Source of the DNA: Solirubrobacter sp963792915
GTDB taxonomy: Bacteria > Actinomycetota > Thermoleophilia > Solirubrobacterales > Solirubrobacteraceae
Reading direction: 5' to 3'
DNA: 64,000 nt
Assembly (NCBI GenBank): GCA_963792915.1
Contig: CAWBYD010000004.1
Location: forward strand, 124,001 to 188,000
Made by a program: the position numbers and the translations under genes. This document shows positions 44,910 through 53,121 of this stretch, in pieces. The number at the start of each line of letters is the position of its first letter. Position 1 is the first letter of the stretch. The notes beneath the pieces were generated by a model that worked only from the letters and a program-made list of their open reading frames with translations, was not told the DNA's origin and made no database searches.

Positions 44910-45075
44910 GGCCCGCTGAAGAATTCCGCTACGCCCGCTGCGGCACATCCGCGGCGCCTCGCGCCACCCACGCAGCTCGACGTGCCAGAGGCACGCCTTC
45001 GCGGCGCGTGCGGCCCGAGTCATCCACGGCTGCACCACATCGGTCGGACCGACCATTCTTCAACGAACCCTTAGG
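44907..45075. repeat. 169-bp foldback element between convergent stop codons
   Basis: Imperfect palindrome centred on CGTGCC-AGA-GGCACG (44981-44995). Outer arms: AGGGCCCGCTGAAGAAT from the left and AGGGTTCGTTGAAGAAT read from the right, 14 of 17 identical, all differences C/T. It contains the stop codons of both convergent genes, the same layout as the element at 19083, though the sequence is different. A perfect GGTCGG-A-CCGACC lies inside (45042-45054). Confidence 0.65.
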
Positions 45076-45994
45076 CGAGGGCGAGCAGCTCCGCCTCGCG
45101 CTCGGCCGACATCGGCCGCGGGCGCGTCTGCGCGCGCCAGTCCGTCAGCTCGGCCTCGCCGCCCGCGCGCAGCCATGCCGCGACGTCGGCGAGCGTCTCG
45201 GCCACCGGGCGGCAGCGCAGACCCGCGGCCTGTGCACGCTCGGTCCCGACGTTCCACGTGCCGGCGTAGCGCTCGGGCATCCAGAGCGGGAGCTCCATCC
45301 ACGGCTCGACGCCCGCCGCCTCGAGCCGGTCCTCGGGGATCCAGCGCAGATCGCCGCCCGCGAGCAGCTCGCCCATCGTCGTCTGGCCGATCGGCGCGGT
45401 CCCGTTGAAGACGCCGGACACGCGCCGCTCGCCCAGTTCGAGCAGGAACGCCGCGAGATCGCGCGCGTCGATCACCTGCAGCGATCGGTCCGGGCGTCCG
45501 GGAGCGGGCACCGGGCCGCCCGCCAGCAGCCGCTTCACCCACCAGGGAAGCCGGAAGATGTTGTCGTGCGGGCCGACGATCAGCCCCGCCCGTACGGTCG
45601 CCGAGCGCCCGGCCGGCAGCAGCCGCTCGCAGGCGGCCTTCTGCTCGCCGTAACCGTCGCCCTCGAGCCACACGGGCGAGTCCTCGTCGACCGGCTCGTC
45701 CGGCCACGACGGATACACGTTGCAGGTCGAGACGAAGACGTAGTGCGGCGCGTCGAGCGCGGATGACGCCGCCACCTCCGGCGCCGCGTAGCCGGACGTG
45801 TCCACGACCGCATCCCACGCGCGCCCCTGCAGCGGCGCGAGGTCGGCGCGGTCGCCGCGCACGTGCTCCGTGCCCGCGGGCGCCGCGCCGTGCAGGCCGC
45901 GCGAGTAGACCGTCACCTCGTGCCCGCGCGCGAGCGCCTCTTCGGCCACGTGGCGGCCGAGGAAGACCGTCCCGCCGAGAATCAGGATCCGCAT
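45071..45994 (-). CDS. NAD-dependent epimerase/dehydratase (SDR family)
   Basis: A 307-residue extended SDR: RILILGGTVFLGRHVAEEAL (GGTxFxGxH NAD motif), DTSGYAAPEV, and the catalytic Ser/Thr and YxxxK region VFVSTCNVYPSW with GDGYGEQKAACERLL. It resembles plant-type CSP41/isoflavone-like reductases and actinobacterial epimerases that act on sugar nucleotides; substrate unknown. ATG 45994 was taken over 46003 because the Rossmann strand starts immediately. The TAA stop lies in the foldback element. Confidence 0.88.
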   Translation of the reverse strand: MRILILGGTVFLGRHVAEEALARGHEVTVYSRGLHGAAPAGTEHVRGDRADLAPLQGRAWDAVVDTSGYAAPEVAASSALDAPHYVFVSTCNVYPSWPDEPVDEDSPVWLEGDGYGEQKAACERLLPAGRSATVRAGLIVGPHDNIFRLPWWVKRLLAGGPVPAPGRPDRSLQVIDARDLAAFLLELGERRVSGVFNGTAPIGQTTMGELLAGGDLRWIPEDRLEAAGVEPWMELPLWMPERYAGTWNVGTERAQAAGLRCRPVAETLADVAAWLRAGGEAELTDWRAQTRPRPMSAEREAELLALA

Positions 45995-46017
45995 GACTCG
46001 CAACCTAGCAGTTGCGC

Positions 46018-46884
46018 TTACGGAAGGCCGTGCTCCAGCGCGCCCTTCACGCTCGCGTCCAGCGCGTTCAGGCGGTAGAGCGCGAGCGCCTCCGGCGAGC
46101 CGAACCGCCGTCCCGGCGCGCCCTCCGCCCCGTGATGGGTGAGCACGCAGTGCGCGAGCGCGAGCCGGCGGTCGTCCGGCAAGGCGCCGGCGCGCTCGTC
46201 GAGCAGTCGCTGACCGAGCACGACGTGCCCGAGCAGGCGACCCTCGTCGGTCAACCCGATCTCGGCGCCGTACGTGAACTCGCGCGTCTTGCCGAGGTCA
46301 TGAATCAGCGCCGCGCACAGCAGGAGGTCCGGATTCAGACGCGGGTGAAGCTGGGCGCATTCCAGCGCGAGCGTCCCGACCGCGACCGTGTGCTCGAGCA
46401 GCCCGCCGAGGTAGGCGTGGTGGCCGGTGCGGGTGCAGGGCGCGCGGCGCCATGCCGCCCGCAGCTCGCCGTCCCCCAGCAGCTGCTCCAGAAGACCGCG
46501 ATACCCCGCGTCGTGGACCTCGCGCGCGAGGTGCTCGAGGAAGCCGTCGAGCTCGTCGAGGTCGCGGTACGCGACCGGCAGGAAGGCGGCCGGATCCGCG
46601 GCCTGTGCACGTGAAATGGCCCGGACCTCGACCTGCAGCTCGTCGCGGAAGCGTTCCACGCGGCCGGTCACCTGGACGAGGTCCCCGCGCTCGAAGCGGC
46701 CCGCCAGCACATCGGCGTCGCGGAACGCCCGCGCGGCGATCGCGCCGGTGCGGTCGCGCAGCTCGAGCGCCAGGTACGGCGTGCCCGTCCGCGCCTGCAG
46801 GCGGTCCTTGCGCGAGCACGCGAAAACGCCGTCGACCTCGTCGCCGGCGCGCAGTGAGGCGATGGTTCGTTCCACGCTGTCCAT
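46018..46884 (-). CDS. OB-fold/HD-domain 3'-5' exoribonuclease, YhaM-like
   Basis: 288 residues. The N-terminal OB fold (VDGVFACSRKDRLQARTGTP, RFERGDLVQVTGRVERFR) is a nucleic-acid-binding module; the C-terminal HD hydrolase carries HHAYLGGLLEHTVAVG, ALIHDLGKTREF and VLTHHG, the metal ligands. This architecture is that of YhaM/CBF1 exoribonucleases involved in RNA and ssDNA turnover. Length is slightly short of YhaM (about 310). ATG 46884 is preferred; a GTG at 46905 is possible. Divergent from the PAC2 gene. Confidence 0.85.
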   Translation of the reverse strand: MDSVERTIASLRAGDEVDGVFACSRKDRLQARTGTPYLALELRDRTGAIAARAFRDADVLAGRFERGDLVQVTGRVERFRDELQVEVRAISRAQAADPAAFLPVAYRDLDELDGFLEHLAREVHDAGYRGLLEQLLGDGELRAAWRRAPCTRTGHHAYLGGLLEHTVAVGTLALECAQLHPRLNPDLLLCAALIHDLGKTREFTYGAEIGLTDEGRLLGHVVLGQRLLDERAGALPDDRRLALAHCVLTHHGAEGAPGRRFGSPEALALYRLNALDASVKGALEHGLP

Positions 46885-46919
46885 ACTGGGACGCACGGCG
46901 GACACGGTACGGTGAACCC

Positions 46920-47789
46920 ATGCAGCCGCTGCGCTGGGAACGCCGACCCGACGGGCTCCGGGCCCCTGCGCTGATCTGTGCCTTCAAGGGCTGGAACGAC
47001 GCCGGCGAGTCCGCGACGTCCGCGCTGACGTTCATGGCGGGCAGCCTCGGCGCGGAGTCCTTCGCCTCGATCGACCCCGAGGAGTTCGTCGACTTCCAGT
47101 CCACGCGACCGATGGTGCGCCTGGAGGACGGGATCACCCGCCGCGTCGAGTGGCCGGACTTCGAGATCCACGCCGCCCGCATCCCGCGCGCCCCGCGCGA
47201 TCTGATCCTGCTGTCGGGTCCCGAGCCCGCGATGCGCTGGCGCACGTTCTCACAGACCGTCGTCGACCTCGCCGAGGCGCTCGGCGTCCAGCTCGTGGTG
47301 CTGCTCGGCGCGCTGCTGGCCGACGTCCCGCACTCGCGCCCGGTCGCCGTCACCGCGCACGCCACGGACGCGAGCCTGATCGACCGGCTGTCGCTCACCC
47401 CGCCGACCTACGAGGGCCCGACCGGCATCGTCGGCGTGCTGCACGAGGCGTTCGCCAACGCCGGCGTGCCCGCGGCCTCGCTGTGGGCGGCCGTCCCGCA
47501 CTACGTCGCCGTCGCCCCCAACCCCAAGGGCGCGCTGGCGATCCTGCGCCGCCTGGAGAGCCTCGTCGGCGTCACCGTCGACGCGACGGAGCTCGAGGAC
47601 GCGGCGTCGGACTATGAGCGCCAGGTCTCCCGCGCCGTCGAGCTCGACCCGGACGTGCAGGCCTTCGTCGAGCGCCTGGAGCGCGCCGCCGACGAGGAGT
47701 CCGGCCGCCCCGATCCCGGCTCGCTGCCGAGCGGAGACGTGCTGGCGCGCGAGTTCCAGCGCTTCCTGCGCCAGCGAGGCCAGGGGTAG
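46920..47789 (+). CDS. PAC2 family protein
   Basis: A 289-residue protein of the PAC2 (proteasome assembly chaperone 2-like) family widespread in actinobacteria: ALICAFKGWNDAGESATSAL, then SIDPEEFVDFQSTRPMVRL, LLGALLADVPHSRPVAVTAH, GPTGIVGVLHEAFANAGVPA and VPHYVAVAPNPKGALAIL. The bacterial function is not settled. The C-terminal helical part (YERQVSRAVELDPDVQAFVE) is typical. Leaderless start probable: TACGGT lies 6 nt before ATG 46920. Confidence 0.92.
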   Translation: MQPLRWERRPDGLRAPALICAFKGWNDAGESATSALTFMAGSLGAESFASIDPEEFVDFQSTRPMVRLEDGITRRVEWPDFEIHAARIPRAPRDLILLSGPEPAMRWRTFSQTVVDLAEALGVQLVVLLGALLADVPHSRPVAVTAHATDASLIDRLSLTPPTYEGPTGIVGVLHEAFANAGVPAASLWAAVPHYVAVAPNPKGALAILRRLESLVGVTVDATELEDAASDYERQVSRAVELDPDVQAFVERLERAADEESGRPDPGSLPSGDVLAREFQRFLRQRGQG

Positions 47790-47791
47790 AG

Positions 47792-47888
47792 GTAACGTCG
47801 CACGGAGGTCGGCGGGACCGACGAGGCGGCGACCGGTGGACACGGGCCGCGGATGTCCCGACGACCGGAGGGCGAAACTCTATTTCCC
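47792..47888 (+). repeat. Family 2 repeat element, intergenic copy
   Basis: Begins GTAACGTCGCACGGAGGTCG and ends with GACGACCGGAGGGCGAAAC. The same start and end modules, in the same order, occur on the minus strand inside the helicase gene at 48465-48619. This copy fills the 127-bp gap between the PAC2 and helicase genes. Confidence 0.85.
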
Positions 47889-47916
47889 CGCCCCACCCCG
47901 ATCATCCGACCTTCTT

Positions 47917-50900
47917 TCAGCGCTCGGCGGCGGGGCAGGCGATCCGGTAGTCGCACATCGAGCACGCCGACCAGCTCGGCGTCGGCTCGAAGCCCTGGGA
48001 CAGGATCCCGTCGGCGACCGTGAACACGGTCTCGGTGATCCAGTCGCGATCCTGCTCTGAGCGCTCGACCGGCACCTTCTCGTCGTCGAGCACGTAGTAG
48101 TAGGCCTGCTGGGCGGCCTCGAGCTGCCACGACTCGCGCGCGCCGACGGCGTACAGGGAGAGCTGGACGTCCTCGCGCAGCTGCGTCGCGGTCTTGGGCC
48201 GGCCGGTCTTGTAGTCGATCAGCTCGTAGCCGCCGTCCGGCAGCCGGTCGACGCGGTCCACGCGCCCGCGCAGCAGGTGCGGCCCCATGCGGAACTGGAA
48301 CGCGCGCTCGAACCACACCGGCTCGCCTTCCTCCTCCTGGAAGCGGTCGTGGTAGCGCACGAGCGCCGACGTCGCCTTGGCGCGGAACTGGCGCTCCTCC
48401 TCGGTGTCGCCGAAGCCGCCCCGGCGCCACCCGGCCTCAAGCAGGCCGAGGAGGGCCGGCAGACCCGGAGATTGGGTTTCGCCCTCCGGTCGTCGGGACC
48501 CGCCGGCGTGGCCGTGCCGGCCCGGAAATTGGGTTTCGCCCTCCGGTCGTCGGGACCCCCCCGCGCCGACATCTCCGATGTCGCCTCGTTGGTCCCGCCG
48601 ACCTCCGTGCGACGTTACGTTGCCGTGGTAGCGCTCCAATACCTGATGCACGAGGATCCCGAAGCGCTGGTTCATGGTCGGCTCGGACGGGATCCGGAAC
48701 ACGCGTGCGAACTTGTACTTGAGCGGGCACGTGCGATAGGTCTCGATGTCGGTGGCGGAGAGCAGCAGCCCGCCGCCCCGGCGCGGCAGGAAGGGCTCGA
48801 GCGACGGCTCGTTGCGGACGGCGACCGCCCGCGCCCGGGCGCGCTCGTCGCGCTCGGCGTCCAGCAGGTAGTCGTCGAGCGCGGACGTCTCGAAGATCTC
48901 GCGCTGCTCGGACGTGGCGGCCTGCAGCAGCCGCGTGTTGACCTCCGGCAGCGCCTCCTCGACCGAGAGCCCGGCGCCGCGCGTGCGCTCCATCAGCGCC
49001 GCGAGCTTGATCAGCTCCATGTAGCGCACGACCGCGTGCGAGACGTCGAGATCGGTGTCGAAGCGCAGCTCGCCGAGCCGCCCGCCGACCTGCGCGACGG
49101 TCGTCAGCAGCTCGTCGCGCAGCAGCCGGAACGTCGACTGCAGCGTCTCCGCGGGCCCGAACAGCTCCTCCTCGCGCGCCTCCCATTCGCCGCCCAGCGC
49201 GGCGCGCGCCTCCTCCGCGAACGGCGACGGCTGCTGTGCCGCGCCGCGGTCCGTGCGCTCCGGGTAGGCGAGCACGAGCCGGCGCCGCGCACGCGTCATC
49301 GCGACGTGCAGCAGCCGCCGCATCTCGGCGGTGTGGACGTCGCGCGTGAGCGGCGGGACGGCCTCCTTGAGCAGCGCGTCGGGGATCGGCTCGAGCGTCT
49401 GGCGCCGCGGCCCGGGCATCCGCCCGCTCAACAGCCCGAGCACGTAGACGTGCTCGAACTCGTGGCCCTTGGCGTCGTGCATCGTCATCACGTGCACGCC
49501 GCGCGCGCGCTCGGCGCTCGCCTCCTCCTCGCGCAGCCCCGCCTCTGCGACGGCGGCGATCGAGCGGGCGAACTCGCGCGCCGTCGCCTGCGGCGCCCGG
49601 CGCACGTAGGCCGCCGCCAGCTCGGCGAAGCGCGCGAGGTTCTGCAACCGCTCGACGACCTCCGTGGTGGCGGCGAACAGCAGCTGGCGCCGCAGCCCGA
49701 GCCGCTCGATCAGCCGGTGCACGTACAGGTCGGGCCGCGCCGAGTCCAGCGGGCCGGCCGCCCAGCGGTAGTGCTTGAGGAACACGTCGATGCGCTCGCG
49801 CGCCTCGGGCGGGATCTGCGGGGACTCCAGCGCGGCCGACAGCGCCGCGACCATGTCGAGCTTGCGCCGGCGCGCGATCTGCGTCACGCGTGCGAGGTCG
49901 ATCGCCCGCAGCTCCACCGGCGGCCGTGCCAGCGCCCGCACCACGGCGCCGGCGTCGCCCGGGTCGACGAGCAGCCGCAGCCAGGCCAGCAGGTCGCGCA
50001 CCTCGGCGCGCTGGAAGAACGCGGCGGCGCCGGACAGGTGGTACGGCACGGCGCGCTCCTCGAACGCGACCGCGACCGCCTGGCCCTCGGCGCGCACGGA
50101 GCGCACGAGCACGCACACGTCCTCCGGCGCCACACTGCCTCGGCCAGAGGTCTCGTCACCGCTTCGCTCGTCCCGGCCCACCAGCCGCTCGACCTCGGCG
50201 GCCACCGCCTGCGCCTGCGCGCGCTCGGACGCGCAGCGCCAGAACGCGACCTCCGAGGCGACGTCGGCGGGAGCGAGCACCTTCTCGAGGCGGTCCTCGA
50301 TCGGCGCCACGACGGCGCCCGCGGCCTTCACGATCGAGACGCCGGAGCGCAGCGAGTCCGGGAGGCGCACGACCGTCGCCAGCGGCCACTCGGCGCGGAA
50401 GTCGCGCACGTTCTTGGTCGCCGCGCCGCGGAAGCGCCGGATCGCCTGGTCGTCATCGGCGAACGCCGTGATGCCGCCATGCTCGGAGACCAGCAGCCGA
50501 AGCAGCAGGCCCTGGGCGAAGCTCGCGTCCTGCAGCTCGTCGACGAGCACCTGGCGGTAGCGCGCCGCCAGGCGCCCGCGCACGTGCGGCTTGGAGCGCA
50601 GCAGCCCGAAGGCGTGCAGCACGAGATCCCCGGAGTCCAGGACCCCGGCGTCGCCCAGCAACCCGTCGTGGGCCGCGTAGAGCGCGGCGAACTCGCGCTC
50701 GCGCGCGCCGCGCGCGTCCTCTGGCAGGCCGGCGGCCCACGCCGAGTAGTCGGCGGCCGAGATCAGCTCCTCCTTGAGGCGATCGATCCGCTGCACGATC
50801 GCCCCGAGCGTCGCGGAGGGATTCCCGCGCAGGTCGTGATGGCGCAGCGGCAGGTCGTCGATGCGCTCGAGCAGCATCGCCAGCCGGTCCGACGCCGCGA

Positions 50901-51210
50901 CGGGCGTCGCGAACGGGTCGATCCCCGCCTCGAGCGCCTCGTCGCGCAACAGCCGGGCGCACAGCCCGCCGAACGTCGTGACGGACAGCTCCTCGTAGGG
51001 CAGCTCGAGCCGGTCCTCGATGCGCTCACGCAGCGCGTCCGCGCCGCGGTCGCCCACCGTCAGCACCAGGACCGACTCGGGGGGAGTCAGACGCGCGAAG
51101 CGCTCGATCAGCGTGGTCGTCTTTCCGGTGCCCGCTCCCCCGAGTACGAGAAGCGGACCGCCGGCGTGCTCGACGGCCTCGCGCTGGGCGGAGGTCAGCA
51201 CGCGTGGCAC
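47917..51210 (-). CDS. UvrD/Rep-type helicase with C-terminal PD-(D/E)XK nuclease, carrying an in-frame repeat insertion
   Basis: 1097 residues. SF1A helicase: LTSAQREAVEHAGG (Q motif), Walker A GGAGTGKTTT (about 22-31), Walker B-like VLVDELQDASFAQ, and motif VI VAMTRARRRLVLA. The C-terminal RecB-like nuclease has GILVHQVLERYH, RVDRVDRLPDGGYELIDYKT (catalytic D-E-x-K) and iron-sulfur-type Cys in SACSMCDYRIACP. It probably processes DNA ends in recombination, like AdnAB/AddB. Residues about 863-916 are an insertion encoded by a repeat (GGSRRPEGETQ twice). GTG 51210 lies 6 nt after TATCCT and gives the best N-terminus; ATG 51231 is an alternative. Confidence 0.9.
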   Translation of the reverse strand: MPRVLTSAQREAVEHAGGPLLVLGGAGTGKTTTLIERFARLTPPESVLVLTVGDRGADALRERIEDRLELPYEELSVTTFGGLCARLLRDEALEAGIDPFATPVAASDRLAMLLERIDDLPLRHHDLRGNPSATLGAIVQRIDRLKEELISAADYSAWAAGLPEDARGAREREFAALYAAHDGLLGDAGVLDSGDLVLHAFGLLRSKPHVRGRLAARYRQVLVDELQDASFAQGLLLRLLVSEHGGITAFADDDQAIRRFRGAATKNVRDFRAEWPLATVVRLPDSLRSGVSIVKAAGAVVAPIEDRLEKVLAPADVASEVAFWRCASERAQAQAVAAEVERLVGRDERSGDETSGRGSVAPEDVCVLVRSVRAEGQAVAVAFEERAVPYHLSGAAAFFQRAEVRDLLAWLRLLVDPGDAGAVVRALARPPVELRAIDLARVTQIARRRKLDMVAALSAALESPQIPPEARERIDVFLKHYRWAAGPLDSARPDLYVHRLIERLGLRRQLLFAATTEVVERLQNLARFAELAAAYVRRAPQATAREFARSIAAVAEAGLREEEASAERARGVHVMTMHDAKGHEFEHVYVLGLLSGRMPGPRRQTLEPIPDALLKEAVPPLTRDVHTAEMRRLLHVAMTRARRRLVLAYPERTDRGAAQQPSPFAEEARAALGGEWEAREEELFGPAETLQSTFRLLRDELLTTVAQVGGRLGELRFDTDLDVSHAVVRYMELIKLAALMERTRGAGLSVEEALPEVNTRLLQAATSEQREIFETSALDDYLLDAERDERARARAVAVRNEPSLEPFLPRRGGGLLLSATDIETYRTCPLKYKFARVFRIPSEPTMNQRFGILVHQVLERYHGNVTSHGGRRDQRGDIGDVGAGGSRRPEGETQFPGRHGHAGGSRRPEGETQSPGLPALLGLLEAGWRRGGFGDTEEERQFRAKATSALVRYHDRFQEEEGEPVWFERAFQFRMGPHLLRGRVDRVDRLPDGGYELIDYKTGRPKTATQLREDVQLSLYAVGARESWQLEAAQQAYYYVLDDEKVPVERSEQDRDWITETVFTVADGILSQGFEPTPSWSACSMCDYRIACPAAER
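48465..48619 (-). repeat. Family 2 repeat element inserted in frame within the helicase-nuclease gene
   Basis: On the minus strand: GTAACGTCGCACGGAGGTCG, a short middle, then GACGACCGGAGGGCGAAAC twice, 57 bp apart. It keeps the reading frame and encodes the peptide GGSRRPEGETQ twice. It sits between the first helix of the nuclease domain (VLERYH) and the next helix (LLGLLEAGW), a place where RecB nucleases vary in length. Confidence 0.85.
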
Positions 51211-51215
51211 CGCCG

Positions 51216-51222
51216 TAGGATA
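51216..51222. promoter_or_regulatory. Shared symmetric -10 for divergent helicase and IMPase genes
   Basis: The 7-mer TAGGATA reads TAGGAT on the plus strand (8 nt before ATG 51230) and TATCCT on the minus strand (6 nt before GTG 51210). The geometry, GTG-6-element-8-ATG, is base-for-base the same as at the otsB/cupin pair. Confidence 0.6.
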
Positions 51223-51229
51223 GGCCCGC

Positions 51230-52081
51230 ATGCCTCCGCACCGGAACGCTGACACTCCCGATTGGCTCGGGGCGTGCCGGCGCTCCGCCGCCGCGGTCCG
51301 GACGATGCTGGCGGCCCGGCCGACGATCGCCGAGCGCGTGCGGGAGACCGGCACGCGCGGCGAGGGCGGCGACCTCACGCTGCTGATCGACGAGGCCGCC
51401 GAGGACGTGGTGTTCGCGGAGCTGCGCGGGCTGCACAACGCGGGCGCGCGCTTCACGGCGGTCAGCGAGGAGCGCGGCGAGGTCAGCTTCGGCTCGGGCG
51501 ACGTGCTGGTCGTGATCGACCCGATCGACGGGTCCACGAATGCCAAGCGCGGCCTCCCGCACTTCGCGCTCTCGATCGCCGTCGCCACCGGCTCGACGAT
51601 GGCCGACGTCGTCTTCGGGTTCGTGCAGGACTTCGGTCCCGACGAGGAGTGGGTCGCGTGGCGCGGCGGCGGCGCCGAGCTCAACGGCATGCCGCTCGAT
51701 CCCTCGCTGCCGGAGCGCCGCACGCGCAACGGCAAGCTCGAGGTGCTGGGGATCGAGTCCGCCGACCCGCGCTGGGTCGTGCAGTCCGCGGACGCGCTGG
51801 CCGAGACCGCCTACCGGCTGCGCGCGATCGGCGCGATCGCCGTCTCGATGTGCCAGGTCGCCGCGGCGCGATTCGACGCGATGGCGTCGCTGAAGCGCTG
51901 CCGTGCCGTCGATGCCGCCGCCGCCCAGCTGATCGTGCGCGAGGCCGGCGGCCACGTGGCGTTCATCGCCTACGACGATCCGCTGGCGGCGCCGCTCGAC
52001 CTCGTCCCGCGCTCGCCGGTGATCGCGGCGCGCACGACGCGCGGCCTCGCCGAGGTGGCGACCGTGCCCGTCTGGCCCTGA
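51230..52081 (+). CDS. Inositol monophosphatase family protein
   Basis: 283 residues of the IMPase/FBPase superfamily: GDLTLLIDEAAEDVVF, VSEERGEVSFGSGDVLVVID, the metal motif DPIDGSTNAKRGLPHFALSI, and CRAVDAAAAQLIVREAGGHV (the WDxAAG region, here VDAAAA). It hydrolyses a sugar or inositol phosphate (or PAP) with Mg2+. The altered second motif makes the exact substrate uncertain. Leaderless start. Its last 112 bp overlap antisense with the open nagA frame. Confidence 0.88.
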   Translation: MPPHRNADTPDWLGACRRSAAAVRTMLAARPTIAERVRETGTRGEGGDLTLLIDEAAEDVVFAELRGLHNAGARFTAVSEERGEVSFGSGDVLVVIDPIDGSTNAKRGLPHFALSIAVATGSTMADVVFGFVQDFGPDEEWVAWRGGGAELNGMPLDPSLPERRTRNGKLEVLGIESADPRWVVQSADALAETAYRLRAIGAIAVSMCQVAAARFDAMASLKRCRAVDAAAAQLIVREAGGHVAFIAYDDPLAAPLDLVPRSPVIAARTTRGLAEVATVPVWP

Positions 52082-53121
52082 AGCACGCGCTGCACGCGCA
52101 GGTCGTCGTCGAGCACGACGACGTCGGCCGCACGCCCGGCTTCGAGCGCTCCCGTGTTCAGGCCGAGCAGGCGCGCGGGCGTGGTCGAGGCCGCGCGCGC
52201 CGCGTCGACGATCGCGATCCCCACGTCCTGCACGGCCCGCCGCAGCGCGACGTCCATGGTCAGCGTGCTGCCGGCAATCGCGCCCCCCGTCGCGAGCCGC
52301 GCCACGCCGCCGCGCACCTCCACGTCCAGGGCGCCGAGCGCGTAGTCGCCGTCGGGCATGCCGGCGGCGGCCATCGCGTCGGTGATCAGCGCCGTGCGGC
52401 CGCGCCGGAACGCGAAACGCGCGATCGCGTCGTGCAGGTGCACGCCGTCGTTGATCAGCTCGATCACGACCCGCTCGTCCTCGAGCGCCGCGACGACGGG
52501 ACCCGGCTCGCGGTGGTGGATGTCGCGCATCGCGTTGAACAGGTGCGTGGCGACGCGCGCGCCGGCGTCGAACGCGGCCCGCGCCTGGGCGTACGTGGCG
52601 TCCGTGTGACCGACCGCCGCGACGGCGCCCGCCGCGACCGTGCGCCGGATCAGGTCGATCCCGCCGGGCAGCTCCGGCGCGACCGTGACCATCCGCACCG
52701 GACCGGCGAGCAGCCGGTCGAGCAGGTCCGGGTCCGGGGCGCGCAGCAGCGCCGGGTCGTGCGCTCCGGCGTGCGCGGGGCTCAGCCACGGACCCTCGAG
52801 GTGGACGCCGGCGAGCACCCCCTCCTCCACGAGCGGCGCCAGCGCCCGCACCGCGCGCTCGAGGTCGCCGGGACTCGCGGTGACCAGGCTGGCGAGCGTC
52901 GTCGTGGTGCCGTGCGAGCGGTGAAAGGCGGCGGCGGTGTGCGGATCGTCCGCGAACGAGGCGCCGCCGCCCCCGTGGACGTGGATGTCGACGAAGCCGG
53001 GGAGAAGCCACGGACCGCCGGGCCCGCCCGCGCCGACGCCGGCGATCAGGCCGTCCTCGATCCGGATCCAGCCCGGATCGAGCACCTCCGCGGGGGTGAC
53101 GACGCGACCGTTGAGGATCAT
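51970..53121 (-). CDS. nagA: N-acetylglucosamine-6-phosphate deacetylase
   Basis: A 383-residue amidohydrolase: LPGFVDIHVHGGGGASFADD (HxH), GVHLEGPWLSPAHAGAHD (metal Glu), AVGHTDATYAQA and VATHLFNAMRDIHHREPG (His ligands), LITDAMAAAGMPDG (catalytic Asp). It converts GlcNAc-6-P to GlcN-6-P in amino-sugar catabolism. Homology ends near VVVLDDDLRVQRVL; the last 38 residues read antisense through the IMPase gene, so the stop may have been lost or displaced. It overlaps the upstream SIS gene by ATGA and is under the DasR-type box at 54157. Confidence 0.92.
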   Translation of the reverse strand: MILNGRVVTPAEVLDPGWIRIEDGLIAGVGAGGPGGPWLLPGFVDIHVHGGGGASFADDPHTAAAFHRSHGTTTTLASLVTASPGDLERAVRALAPLVEEGVLAGVHLEGPWLSPAHAGAHDPALLRAPDPDLLDRLLAGPVRMVTVAPELPGGIDLIRRTVAAGAVAAVGHTDATYAQARAAFDAGARVATHLFNAMRDIHHREPGPVVAALEDERVVIELINDGVHLHDAIARFAFRRGRTALITDAMAAAGMPDGDYALGALDVEVRGGVARLATGGAIAGSTLTMDVALRRAVQDVGIAIVDAARAASTTPARLLGLNTGALEAGRAADVVVLDDDLRVQRVLQGQTGTVATSARPRVVRAAITGERGTRSSGAASGSS

